Source: CAXRDE01 sp964342365 (GTDB lineage: Bacteria > Cyanobacteriota > Sericytochromatia > UBA7694). From it: a stretch of DNA of 30,112 nt. This document shows positions 7,894-16,556 of this stretch, piece by piece; position 1 is the stretch's first letter; every line of letters starts with the position of its first letter. The DNA is taken from contig CAYFGW010000020.1 in the NCBI GenBank assembly GCA_964342365.1, forward strand, positions 1 to 30,112, given 5' to 3'. The position numbers and the translations under genes were made by a program. The notes beneath the pieces were generated by a model that was given only the letters and a program-made list of their open reading frames with translations, had not been told where the DNA came from and did no database searches.

Positions 7894-9090
7894 TTATTTG
7901 CGATAAGCGTCGATAACACGCTGTGACTGATCGGTAATCTGACCCACGCGACGACCGGTGCTGGCAATGCTCTGGTCATGCACCTGGGCCTCATCCAGAT
8001 TCATATGTCCCCGTGCAGAAAGCCCCTGGCTATAAAGCGTGGGGACTTCTTTTAAGAGAGCACCACGGGCCTGAGCCGGATCGTAAGCTTCTACTTCTCC
8101 CGCCAGTTCCCGTAAGCTGCTGGCGGTGTTCAGCAGCGCATTGTCTTTGCTGTTCCCCATGATGGCTCCCGTACCGCCACCGGCCGCCAGACCAATACCT
8201 GCACCTATAGCCGCATTTTTGAGATCCTGTCCACCGGCAAAATAGCCAATGGCCGCGCCTCCGGCAGCGCCTAATACGCTACCCGCGATACCCCAGTTAA
8301 GAGTTCTACCGCCTGCGCTGGCTTCTGTGGCGTCCGCTTCCGTCATCAGTTTACTTTTCACCTGTTGGGGGGTAGAACTGTGATTTTCGATGGCTGCCAT
8401 ATTACTAAAGGCACGAGATACCGCGCGATCGGTGGCCTGTAAACGCTGCTTAACATCCGGTAAATCTGCGGTTTGGCTTTCAATGGCGTTCAGGGTACTT
8501 CTCAGCGTGTTTTTAGCGATACGCAGATGGGTATTGGCGGACTCCATGGAATCCACATCACTGCCAAAAATGCTGCTGCCGTAATTCATCCAACGGTGAA
8601 AAGAAGTGCTGCGCAGGGCCTGACTTGCCTGGCTATGAATGGCTTTGGAACGACTATCGGTTTTACCTTCTGTCATATCCCGAATGGATCGCAACGCCGA
8701 GGACTGACGCTCTACCACACGGGTATAATCACGGTTGTCCGAGCGCAGTTTTTGATAGGCTTCTTCGGGGGTATCGTCACTCCAGATGGTAGAATCTATC
8801 ACCACACCAAAGTGATCGTCGGCAATTTCATGTACGTTGCGCAGGGTTTCTAAACCCTCCACATAAATTTGGTCACCCCTGAAAGGCTTCAGTTCACCGT
8901 TTTGGATTTCCACGCGATCTTGCTGAAGCGCCACCGTCACCTCTTGCCGGGACAATTCGCCGTTGGCGTCGGTGTCTACCTGTTGAAAAATGTTTTCACT
9001 GGCCTGAAGCTCGTTCATCACGCCGTTGCGGTCTGTATCTAAGGCCCGGGTTAACCACTGATGGTTTGAAAAATTAATGCTGCTGCTCAT
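7894..9090 (-). CDS. EF-hand and glycine-zipper protein of unknown function
   Basis: The 398-residue protein begins with two EF-hand-type calcium loops at residues 18-29 (DTDRNGVMNELQ) and 39-50 (DTDANGELSRQE). The second has all canonical ligands including Glu at position 12; the first has Gln there and may bind weakly. The middle (about 100-250) is Ser/Arg-rich and helical. At residues 265-312 comes a Gly/Ala-rich hydrophobic stretch (GSVLGAAGGAAIGYFAGG, then AAIGAGIGLAAGGGTGAIMG) of the glycine-zipper type that can insert into membranes. The C-terminus is helical and hydrophilic. There is no signal peptide. The start ATG at 9090 follows a GAGAG sequence about 6-10 nt upstream. The protein is not recognised; calcium binding and membrane insertion are inferred from motifs only. 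Confidence 0.75.
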   Translation of the reverse strand: MSSSINFSNHQWLTRALDTDRNGVMNELQASENIFQQVDTDANGELSRQEVTVALQQDRVEIQNGELKPFRGDQIYVEGLETLRNVHEIADDHFGVVIDSTIWSDDTPEEAYQKLRSDNRDYTRVVERQSSALRSIRDMTEGKTDSRSKAIHSQASQALRSTSFHRWMNYGSSIFGSDVDSMESANTHLRIAKNTLRSTLNAIESQTADLPDVKQRLQATDRAVSRAFSNMAAIENHSSTPQQVKSKLMTEADATEASAGGRTLNWGIAGSVLGAAGGAAIGYFAGGQDLKNAAIGAGIGLAAGGGTGAIMGNSKDNALLNTASSLRELAGEVEAYDPAQARGALLKEVPTLYSQGLSARGHMNLDEAQVHDQSIASTGRRVGQITDQSQRVIDAYRK

Positions 9091-9119
9091 AGGGCTCTCT
9101 CATGCTTTCTTACGCTTTT

Positions 9120-9128
9120 TTATAAGCA
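9120..9128 (-). promoter_or_regulatory. Possible extended -10 box for the EF-hand gene
   Basis: On the minus strand TGCTTATAA (TG-N-TTATAA) lies about 30 nt before the ATG at 9090 and would leave a short leader with the GAGAG ribosome site. There is no clear -35 box. Confidence 0.35.
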
Positions 9129-9282
9129 TATCAGGCCAGATTTAACATCCGTTAAAAATGGGACTAAGGAATGACTAATTTGCGGTAAAATCCGCGAAGT
9201 TTCTTCTGCTTTTTCTCTGGCATAAAAATCCCGTAAATCACCACAAAAAACGATGACGCGCCGTGCATTAAATTTGCGGTTT

Positions 9283-9291
9283 TGGTATACT
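9283..9291 (+). promoter_or_regulatory. Extended -10 box before the ketopantoate-reductase-like gene and its operon
   Basis: TGGTATACT (TG-N-TATACT) ends 10 nt before the ATG at 9302. Transcription would start about 2-4 nt before the ATG, so the message would be nearly leaderless. No ribosome site is visible in the 10 nt between. This is the only good promoter seen for the six-gene run ending at 16907. Confidence 0.5.
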
Positions 9292-9301
9292 GCATCACAT
9301 T

Positions 9302-10393
9302 ATGCAAATTAACAATGTACTTATTTTAGGAGCAGGTGCAGTGGGTCAGGTTATCGGCACCCATCTGCGTCTGAGCGGTTGTGACGTGACTTTCTGGGTG
9401 AGACCTTCTCAGAAAGAAGCCCTTGAATCCAAAGGTCTGACGTTGTATAACGTCAAAACAGAAACCGAGTTACATATTTCTGCCCCTCAGGTGGTCACAG
9501 AAGTGCCCGCCGATGCGCAGTACGATGCGGTATTTATCTGTGTTCGGAGTGAGCAACTGGATGAGGCGCTGTCTCAAATACAATCCGCTTTTGCTTCTCT
9601 TGAGAACATGGTGATTATTCCCATTCAACCGGGCCGTGATGACGGCTTAAAAGTGTTCCGGGCGCTGTCTGAGGCGGTGGTGGTTCCCATGTCACCCGCT
9701 TTCCAGGCTTATTTTGCCACTGAACGCGTGGAGTATCTGGCGCCCAAGAAAATGGCTTCGCTGGTGGGCCCCCCCTATAACGAAACCCTGCACGTGCGTG
9801 ATGAAATCGTGCGACTCTTGCAGCAGGGCGGTATTCCCGCCAAAGGCGTTAACGATCTCGAAGCAGACACTCGCTTTCCGGGTGTCATGATTCAATGTGT
9901 GGTGATTGCCCTGGGACTGGTAGACTTTTCTCTACAAAAACTGTCTCAACATTCCCGCCTGCTCAACTTAACGGCCCAGGCCATTGAAGAGGGCATTGAA
10001 ATTACCCGTCAGGACCTGGGCTTTATTCCCTTGAAGTATAAGCCACTGCAAAAACTCAACGGTGAAGCTCTGAAAGCTATTCTCTGGGGCATGAATCGCT
10101 CCAAGCACCAGACGTTTTTTGAAAACATGTGGGCCGCTCACGGTCGCAAAATTCAGGAACAAAGCTACGGCAATATTGAAGAGCTCATCAATTTGAGCTT
10201 GCAACAGTCCAAAACGCCCCCCATGGCGTTGACGGCACTGAATGCCATGACGCCAGCCAAAATTAACGAGTTTTTGAAGAGCAATCGCCAGTTTAACGGC
10301 AAAACCACTTCCAAAGCGAAAGTGAAAAAAGCCATCTTGCTGGGCGTGGGTGCCGTGGTGGTACTGCGCATGCTGAAGCGGAAAAAAGCTTGA
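9302..10393 (+). CDS. Ketopantoate reductase (ApbA/PanE)-like protein with C-terminal membrane tail
   Basis: The N-terminus NNVLILGAGAVGQVIG is a Rossmann nucleotide-binding loop (G10-x-G12-x-x-G15), as in the NADPH-dependent 2-dehydropantoate 2-reductases. The helical C-terminal domain follows (about residues 180-320). The protein has 363 residues; true PanE has about 300. Two oddities stand out. The usual catalytic Lys region before the N..TAL helix reads TRFPGVMIQCVVIALG here, with no Lys in the expected place. The last 26 residues are basic-hydrophobic-basic (AILLGVGAVVVLRML flanked by KAKVKK and KRKKA), like a tail anchor. It may therefore be a membrane-attached NAD(P)-binding protein with another substrate. 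The stop overlaps the obg TTG start by 4 nt. No ribosome site is seen; see the promoter entry. Confidence 0.75.
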   Translation: MQINNVLILGAGAVGQVIGTHLRLSGCDVTFWVRPSQKEALESKGLTLYNVKTETELHISAPQVVTEVPADAQYDAVFICVRSEQLDEALSQIQSAFASLENMVIIPIQPGRDDGLKVFRALSEAVVVPMSPAFQAYFATERVEYLAPKKMASLVGPPYNETLHVRDEIVRLLQQGGIPAKGVNDLEADTRFPGVMIQCVVIALGLVDFSLQKLSQHSRLLNLTAQAIEEGIEITRQDLGFIPLKYKPLQKLNGEALKAILWGMNRSKHQTFFENMWAAHGRKIQEQSYGNIEELINLSLQQSKTPPMALTALNAMTPAKINEFLKSNRQFNGKTTSKAKVKKAILLGVGAVVVLRMLKRKKA

Positions 10394-11655
10394 AAATTGT
10401 AGATATCTCTGAAATCACCGTCAGCAGTGGCAACGGTGGCAACGGTGCTGTGGCGTTCCGCCGCGAAAAGCACGTGGCCAACGGTGGCCCCGCCGGCGGT
10501 GATGGCGGAAAAGGGGGATCTGTGATTTTTCAGGCCACTGAGGAATTGCAAACCCTGCTTGATTTTCGCTACCGTCACCATTTTAAAGCCCCCTCCGGAG
10601 AGCACGGGGGCATCAAAAAAATGCACGGCAAAAAAGGCGAAGACCTTATTATTCCCGTGCCGGTGGGTACAGTCATTCGCGATGTGGAAACCGACAAAGT
10701 CATTTGCGACATGTCCACCCCGGGGCAAACCTTTATGGCTGCCAAAGGCGGTCGCGGTGGAAGAGGAAACCCGCACTTCACCACCGCCGTGTATCAGGCT
10801 CCCCGCTATGCAGAGCCCGGCAAACCCGGACGCACCCGCCAGCTGAGCCTGGAACTTAAAAGCATTGCGGATGTGGGGTTGGTAGGCTTGCCCAACGCCG
10901 GTAAGTCTTCGCTACTAACGGCGATTTCCGCCGCGCGTCCCAAAGTGGCCGATTACCCCTTTACCACCCTCAAGCCTAATTTGGGTGTGGTCAAACGCTC
11001 AGAAGGCGATGGTTTTGTGGTGGCAGACATTCCCGGTCTTATTGAGGGAGCCAGCGAAGGTATTGGCTTAGGCCACGATTTTTTACGCCATATTGAGCGC
11101 ACCCGTTTGCTTTTGCACATGGTAGATATGAGCGCCCCGGATCCGGTTAAGGACTACCTCACCATCCAGGAAGAACTCAAAGCACACCCTGCCAAACTCT
11201 CGGAAAAGCCCCAGCTGCTGGTGCTTAACAAGCGGGATGTGGTAGACGATAACGAATTAGAGATCGTCCTGGACTTCTTTTCTGAAGTCACTGACCAAAC
11301 GCCCTTTATTATTTCTGCGGTGGCTCGACTGGGCCTGAAACCCCTTTTGTTTGAAATTGAAAAACAGCTGGAAGCCATGCCGCCCCTCCCGCTGCATGAG
11401 ATTGAGCCGGAGGTGGAGTTTGAAGCAGACACAGACGTCAACGACTTTGAAATTGAAGAAGAAGACGGGATGTTTCTGGTGCACTGTGCTCCGCTGGAAC
11501 GCATGTTAGAACTTTCCGATCTTGAAGACGCCCGGGCACTGCACCGTTTACAAAAAGAAATTCGCCGGCTGGGTATTCTGGATGCCCTCCACGAAGCCGG
11601 CGCAGGTACAGGAGACACCATTCGCATCGGGTATCTGGAATTTGATCACCTGTAA
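10390..11655 (+). CDS. obg: GTPase Obg (CgtA), ribosome assembly factor
   Basis: Obg is a conserved GTPase that binds the large ribosomal subunit precursor and links growth to ppGpp. The 421 residues show the three family domains. First is the glycine-rich Obg fold (MKIVDISEITVSSGNGGNGA, then GGPAGGDGGKGGSV and KGGRGGRGNPHF). Second is the GTPase domain with G1 GLPNAGKSS at about residue 166, switch YPFTTLKPNLG, G3 DIPGLIEGA, G4 NKRD and G5 SAVA. Third is a C-terminal OCT domain after an acidic linker (about residues 345-421, ending GTGDTIRIGYLEF). The start is TTG at 10390, overlapping the previous stop (TTGA); it gives the expected MK(I/F)VD beginning, with a purine-rich GAAGCGGAAAAAA upstream. 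The gene is third-party essential in most bacteria, so the upstream promoter probably drives an essential transcript. Confidence 0.95.
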   Translation: MKIVDISEITVSSGNGGNGAVAFRREKHVANGGPAGGDGGKGGSVIFQATEELQTLLDFRYRHHFKAPSGEHGGIKKMHGKKGEDLIIPVPVGTVIRDVETDKVICDMSTPGQTFMAAKGGRGGRGNPHFTTAVYQAPRYAEPGKPGRTRQLSLELKSIADVGLVGLPNAGKSSLLTAISAARPKVADYPFTTLKPNLGVVKRSEGDGFVVADIPGLIEGASEGIGLGHDFLRHIERTRLLLHMVDMSAPDPVKDYLTIQEELKAHPAKLSEKPQLLVLNKRDVVDDNELEIVLDFFSEVTDQTPFIISAVARLGLKPLLFEIEKQLEAMPPLPLHEIEPEVEFEADTDVNDFEIEEEDGMFLVHCAPLERMLELSDLEDARALHRLQKEIRRLGILDALHEAGAGTGDTIRIGYLEFDHL

Positions 11656-11658
11656 GCC

Positions 11659-13356
11659 ATGAGCAGCGGGCTGAGTTCAAGCATTAACGCGCGGGTGGCA
11701 CTGGTAATGGCCACCCGAGACCAGCCCCATCTTTTATCGGCAGTGCGTTCTTTACTGTCTCAGGCCCATCAAAACTTTACCCTCACCATTGTGGACGAAG
11801 GCCAACAGCTCCCCGCACGACGCACCCTCGCTACCATTAGCGATGCCCGTGTCCATATTATTGAGCAGCCGACCCAGGGACACGTGGCGGCCCTGAATAT
11901 TGCCCTGAAAAAAAGCAAACCCGCCTCTTTTGTGGGTGTGGTTTACGCCTCTTGTTTTTATGCCCCCTATTATTTGAACACCCTTTTAAAAGAACTCCTG
12001 CGCTTTCCGGCCTACTGCGGCGTCTTTTGTCATTATCAAAATGGAGATACCCACGCCGTTTACGCTGAGCCCTTTGTAAGTTCTCACGAGATTCTGGTGC
12101 GGGATTATCTGGGGCCGGGCGTTCTATTCCGCACCCAGGCCTTTCGCCAGGCGGGGAACCTTTTTCTGTCGAAAACGCAGGGACTTTTAGAAACCTGGCA
12201 ACGTATGCAGCACAAGGTGGGCCCCTGGCTACAGGTGGACACGGTGGGACTAAGACGTTTTCCCGACGCTTACGATCACCCCCCGGTGCGCCCTCGCCTG
12301 AATTTTGACAAACAAATCTACCCCCATGTTAAACCCGCGTTTTTAGTGCCGGAAGGGCAAAGTGTAGATCCGGAATTTCTGGTACTGCTGAGTCAGGCAG
12401 GGCACCCTCTGACTCCTGAATCAGAGGTAAAGGGCCGCACCGACTTTGTGCTCTGCGGAGATCTAAAACAACTGGCCAAAAGTCTCAGCCTGGCAGAAAA
12501 GCATTATGCGCCGCTGCTGTTGATTCTCAATGATTCTGCGGATATTCGCTTTCTTGAAACGCCTCGCCACCAGTTCTTACTGGCCAGCTGTCACGTGTTG
12601 ACCCGCAATGTGCAGGTGGCCAGGGCCTGCAAAGCCCTGGCTCACGATTGCACCGTCTATATGCCGGATATGACCGACCGGGAAATCAAACGTTTTCTCT
12701 GCCGGTTTCCGCTTTTTCTCTATCGTCAGCGCTGTGTCTTTTTGATCCGTTCTCTGGGGGGACCGGAACTTTTACGGCAGACGCTTTCAGCCATACAGGC
12801 ACTGCACGCCCCCACGGAATTCGCGGAGGTGGTGGTCTTTAGCATGGACAATCATCCGCAAACCCTGCGCTGGTTAACAGAGCAACACATCACCCACTTT
12901 AAAGCCCAGGAATTTGCCTGTTACCCGGAATTTCTCTTTGTGCTGCAACAAATGGCAGGCAGTTTTGTGTGTGGTCTCAACAGCGGTATGCGACCCATGA
13001 CCCGCTGGTTTCAACGGCTTCGCCCTTTACTGGCACACCCGGCAGTGGGCCTGGTGTCAGGACATATTAACGATGTAAGAGGCCCCCAGCGTCTGCCCTT
13101 TTTTGCCCCTGATCTCAAGACCTTACAGAACAAATGGGAAACCTACCGCTCGAACCCCGCAGTAATCACCACGGACACCCTGCACGACGGCGCTTTTTTA
13201 ACCCGTAAAACCACCTACGAATACTTACTCAAACGCTTCCCGGACACCCGCCCCCTGTCCGACGATTACACCCACGTACGCCTGCTGAATCAGCTGGGTT
13301 TTCAACATCTTTTACACCGTGGCGTGGTGGCTTTCAACCAGGCGCTGTACTTATAA
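11659..13356 (+). CDS. Glycosyltransferase-like protein with two degenerate GT-A-type halves
   Basis: The 565-residue protein starts with a family-2 glycosyltransferase-like fold: ARVALVMATRDQPHLLSAVRSL is followed by TLTIVDEG and GHVAALNIALKKS. Where GT2 enzymes normally carry an acidic metal-binding (DxD) motif, the sequence reads VGVVYASCFYAPYY, without acids. A later FRQAGNLFLSKTQG block resembles the GT2 region after the acceptor site. The C-terminal half (from about residue 350) begins a second similar pattern: CVFLIRSLGGPELLRQTLSAIQ, then AEVVVFSMDN and CGLNSGMRPMTRWFQRLRP. Its metal motif is also lost. No membrane segment is seen. The gene lies 3 nt after obg, and its stop overlaps the kinase start. 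Activity is doubtful; a carbohydrate-binding or inactive partner role is possible. Confidence 0.6.
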   Translation: MSSGLSSSINARVALVMATRDQPHLLSAVRSLLSQAHQNFTLTIVDEGQQLPARRTLATISDARVHIIEQPTQGHVAALNIALKKSKPASFVGVVYASCFYAPYYLNTLLKELLRFPAYCGVFCHYQNGDTHAVYAEPFVSSHEILVRDYLGPGVLFRTQAFRQAGNLFLSKTQGLLETWQRMQHKVGPWLQVDTVGLRRFPDAYDHPPVRPRLNFDKQIYPHVKPAFLVPEGQSVDPEFLVLLSQAGHPLTPESEVKGRTDFVLCGDLKQLAKSLSLAEKHYAPLLLILNDSADIRFLETPRHQFLLASCHVLTRNVQVARACKALAHDCTVYMPDMTDREIKRFLCRFPLFLYRQRCVFLIRSLGGPELLRQTLSAIQALHAPTEFAEVVVFSMDNHPQTLRWLTEQHITHFKAQEFACYPEFLFVLQQMAGSFVCGLNSGMRPMTRWFQRLRPLLAHPAVGLVSGHINDVRGPQRLPFFAPDLKTLQNKWETYRSNPAVITTDTLHDGAFLTRKTTYEYLLKRFPDTRPLSDDYTHVRLLNQLGFQHLLHRGVVAFNQALYL

Positions 13357-16100
13357 TGCAGCATATTTCTCAGGCCAAACTTCAGGAGATTCTCCCTGCC
13401 CATTACGTGCTGGAAAAGCCGCTGTCGGCGGGCAGTTTTGGCCACACCTACCTGGCTCGACACAAGAATTTGCCTGAAACACCCCACTGTGTGATCAAAA
13501 TGCTCTCCCTGCACCGTTCCGAAAACTGGAAAGTCATTGACCTGTTTGAACGAGAGGCCAAAATTCTCAAACACCTGACCCACGATAACATACCCAATTA
13601 CATCGACAGTTTTACCCTGCAAGAAGACCAGGAAACTTATTTTTTTCTGGTGCAAGAATACGTCAGCGGCAAGAGTTTGCGGGAATGGGTAGAAGACGGA
13701 CGACATTTTTCCACCGATGAAGTGCTGCGCATGGGCTGGCAGGCGGCGGACATTTTGACCTATTTACACGATTTTCACCCTCCGATTATTCACCGTGATC
13801 TCAAACCCAGCAATTTTATGCTGGACCGACAAAACAAGCTCTGGATTATTGATTTTGGCGCGGTGCGAGACACCCTTATGGCGCAGGGTATGCAGGGTTC
13901 TACCATTGTGGGGACTTTTGGCTATATGCCCATGGAGCAGTACGAAGGACGCGCTCAGCCCGCGTCGGATCTCTATGCGCTGGGTATGACGCTGATCTTT
14001 TTGCTCACCCGGCAGGAACCTTCGCATTTGCCCAAAAAAGCGCTGCGGCCGGATTTTCGCTCCCGCACTCGCCTGCCGGAAAGCGTGGCCCGCGTTATTG
14101 ACAAACTGGTAGAGGTAGATCTCAACAAGCGATATCAGCAGGCCAGTGAGGTTCGTCAGGCCTTTGCCCGCCTGCGACTCAAAAAACGCGGTGTGGCGTC
14201 CCACTTAAAAAAGCTGAGGCTCGACACCACGGCTGCCGGGGCCATCCTCGGCGTACTGGTGGGAGTAGGGCTTTTGTTTCTGCTCATTTTTAAGTTAGGC
14301 AGTATTCCCGAACAAAGCGTTTTGACCGAGCCTGAAGAAGTGTTGACGGTGATGGATACCGTGCAAGACAACGCGAAACCCTGGAAGCGCGTACCGGGTA
14401 AACACGATTATATTATCCGGTCGGTGATTACCGAAGCCAACGGCGTGTGGCTTTCCAGCTACGGCACGCTGTATTATCAGTCTCTGGAAGCGCAGGGTGC
14501 CATCTACAAATGGTCTTCTGAACAAATTATGCAAAGCGACAGTATTCGGGGCTTACGTCAGCATAAAAACACCGTTTACGTACTGGGAGAGCATAAAAAC
14601 AACAAACAAATGCTGGCTTATACTCAGGGGCCTGAATCCCAATGGCTGCGTATTGCACTACCCCCTTCGCCCGAAGAAGCCGGAGCCTTTGTGGTGGATA
14701 CGGCGGGCAATATCTGGATCTCTCAGGACAAAACCGTCTGGACTTATGACATGCAAGCGCACCGCTGGAACAAGCGGTACACCCTGGATCACAAAGTGTC
14801 TGCCCTTCATCAGGACAAACAAGGACGCCTCTGGCTGGGCACCCTGAGAGAACTTTATAAAGTGGAAGCCGGAGCGCCCAAAAAACAGGCAGAACTGCAA
14901 AAAGGCTATATCAAAGACCTGACCATGGGCGCTGAAACACTGGGTATTATTTCTTCAGAAGGGTTTTACCGTTTTCAACCTGAGCAACGCACGGTCACCC
15001 GTCACCTGCCAAAACATGATATTACAGCGATCATGCCACTGGATAACGATTGGGTTGTGACCACCAAATCCCAGGGCATGCATCGCATTTCTGCCTCCGG
15101 CACAAAAACCTGGAGTTACGCAGAAGGTCTGCCGGAAGACCATATCAGCACCATCAGTCATAACGAGCGCTATGTCATAACGGTATTGGATCAGGAAGAA
15201 TTATTATTTTTGCCGGTAGACACGTTTAAACGCGCTTTTGACGAGGTGCGCTCACCGGAAGCCATCAAACCACTTCAAAGCTTTAAAACCGGCTGTGACG
15301 TTCAAAACAGTCAGGGAGATGTTTTTGTATCCCGTGCGGCTAAACGAGAGCGGGTATTTTTTAAGAACCGCTCTATATGCCCCTATGGCGACACGTTCCG
15401 CCAGGGCAACACCCTGTTTTTTATCAAAGACAATACGTTATTCAAACAAGTCGGCGCCAAACTGACGCCGATTCCCATGCCCGTCAAAACCTACCTTTTA
15501 CCGGAAAGTCTGCTCTTTGATCCCCAGGGACGTATCTGGCTGAGTATTTCTTTGAAGGGGAATTTTGTTTACGATAAAAAGTGGAAACGTCTGAAACCGG
15601 AGAGTCCTTTGCATTTTATCTGGCATCAAAACAAGATGTATGCCATGAATCGTGATGGAAATGTATACAGTTACGACCAGCGCTTAGAATCTCTGAACGC
15701 GCCGGCGGACCTTCGTTTCACTTCCGTCTACGATATGGAAAGCGTCAACGACAGGTTGGTTTTTGCCACCTCCCGGGGCCTCATGATGTATCATCCGGAA
15801 TCGGGTCAGTGGTCAGAATTGGTAAAAGGGTTTACGCAGCGACTGGCCCATGACAAAGATGGCATCTGGTTTACCCGCCTCAAAAAAGGACTGGGGTATT
15901 ATGATTTCAAAACCCGAGAGACTTTTTTCTGGAGCAGTCGGGAAGGATTGCCCACCAATTACTTAACAGCACTGGCTATGGGAAAGCCGGGACAATTATG
16001 GATCGAGGATGGATACGAGCGGGTCCACGTTTACCGGGCTACGGATTTACGCGATAATCATGCTAAAATTCAAAAAAAGAACACAAGGACAGGTTCATGA
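13356..16100 (+). CDS. Transmembrane Ser/Thr protein kinase with extracytoplasmic Reg_prop-like propeller
   Basis: The 914-residue protein has a Hanks-type kinase domain at residues 17-275: glycine loop LSAGSFGHTYLA (24-29), ATP lysine K48 (CVIKML), catalytic HRDLKPSN (H146-N153) and metal-binding DFG at 166-168. The activation segment ends in GTFGYMPMEQ, with MEQ replacing the usual APE/PEQ. All residues for activity appear present. One membrane helix follows (about 293-314). The outer part (320-914) holds repeats of the type D..G.(I/L)W(I/L), near residues 447 (TAGNIWIS), 486 (KQGRLWLGT), 722 (PQGRIWLS), 832 (DKDGIWFTR) and 875 (KPGQLWIED). These are the Reg_prop signature known from sensor histidine kinases, so a beta-propeller sensor is inferred. 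The core resembles cyanobacterial kinases. Start and previous stop overlap as TAATG. Confidence 0.85.
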   Translation: MQHISQAKLQEILPAHYVLEKPLSAGSFGHTYLARHKNLPETPHCVIKMLSLHRSENWKVIDLFEREAKILKHLTHDNIPNYIDSFTLQEDQETYFFLVQEYVSGKSLREWVEDGRHFSTDEVLRMGWQAADILTYLHDFHPPIIHRDLKPSNFMLDRQNKLWIIDFGAVRDTLMAQGMQGSTIVGTFGYMPMEQYEGRAQPASDLYALGMTLIFLLTRQEPSHLPKKALRPDFRSRTRLPESVARVIDKLVEVDLNKRYQQASEVRQAFARLRLKKRGVASHLKKLRLDTTAAGAILGVLVGVGLLFLLIFKLGSIPEQSVLTEPEEVLTVMDTVQDNAKPWKRVPGKHDYIIRSVITEANGVWLSSYGTLYYQSLEAQGAIYKWSSEQIMQSDSIRGLRQHKNTVYVLGEHKNNKQMLAYTQGPESQWLRIALPPSPEEAGAFVVDTAGNIWISQDKTVWTYDMQAHRWNKRYTLDHKVSALHQDKQGRLWLGTLRELYKVEAGAPKKQAELQKGYIKDLTMGAETLGIISSEGFYRFQPEQRTVTRHLPKHDITAIMPLDNDWVVTTKSQGMHRISASGTKTWSYAEGLPEDHISTISHNERYVITVLDQEELLFLPVDTFKRAFDEVRSPEAIKPLQSFKTGCDVQNSQGDVFVSRAAKRERVFFKNRSICPYGDTFRQGNTLFFIKDNTLFKQVGAKLTPIPMPVKTYLLPESLLFDPQGRIWLSISLKGNFVYDKKWKRLKPESPLHFIWHQNKMYAMNRDGNVYSYDQRLESLNAPADLRFTSVYDMESVNDRLVFATSRGLMMYHPESGQWSELVKGFTQRLAHDKDGIWFTRLKKGLGYYDFKTRETFFWSSREGLPTNYLTALAMGKPGQLWIEDGYERVHVYRATDLRDNHAKIQKKNTRTGS

Positions 16101-16555
16101 CGGATACCTCCTTTTCAGGAATTCTCAAAAAAATAGCGCAGCTTCACCAGCAGCATCCTGACTATACCTTTGATCATATTATGGAGCATATCCACACCCT
16201 TGAGGACGCAGAAAGCCCTGAAGCCTGGGTGGTTGAGTTGTACAATCAGTTTCAGGAAATGTCAGCCCCCCGCCAGCACATCTGTCAGCAAATTTTTGAA
16301 AGTGCGCTACAGCGTGCACAACAAGCCACTTACCGTCCCGTTAACGCCCTGGATCAGTTTTTAGAACGTCAGCTTTACGGCATTCAGGACGAGAAAATAG
16401 TCGAAAAAGGCCTGATCGGGCAGTTTTTAGAGCAACAAAAGGCAGAAAAAGCGGAAAAGGCTGAGCAAGCCCGACGTCGTCCCCGTCCCCCACGACCGGG
16501 GCGCACCAACCCTTTGAGCCCCAACGCCCTGCCGGGGCGTCCACCAGAGGGTTAG
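16097..16555 (+). CDS. Small helical protein of unknown function, coupled to the kinase
   Basis: This 152-residue protein overlaps the kinase stop by 4 nt (ATGA) and sits 1 nt before the SSB-like gene. AAGGACAGG lies just upstream as a ribosome site, and a TGCTAAAAT box at 16061-16069 could act as an internal promoter. The first 110 residues are predicted helical and rich in Gln, Glu and His (for example LHQQHPDYTFDHIMEHIH). Then comes a charged stretch QKAEKAEKAEQARRR and a Pro/Arg-rich end (PRPPRPGRTNP). There are no membrane segments or signal peptide. It is not recognised. The position suggests a regulator or kinase substrate, but that is only context. The Pro/Arg tail could bind nucleic acid or a partner. 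Confidence 0.6.
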   Translation: MTDTSFSGILKKIAQLHQQHPDYTFDHIMEHIHTLEDAESPEAWVVELYNQFQEMSAPRQHICQQIFESALQRAQQATYRPVNALDQFLERQLYGIQDEKIVEKGLIGQFLEQQKAEKAEKAEQARRRPRPPRPGRTNPLSPNALPGRPPEG

Positions 16556-16556
16556 C

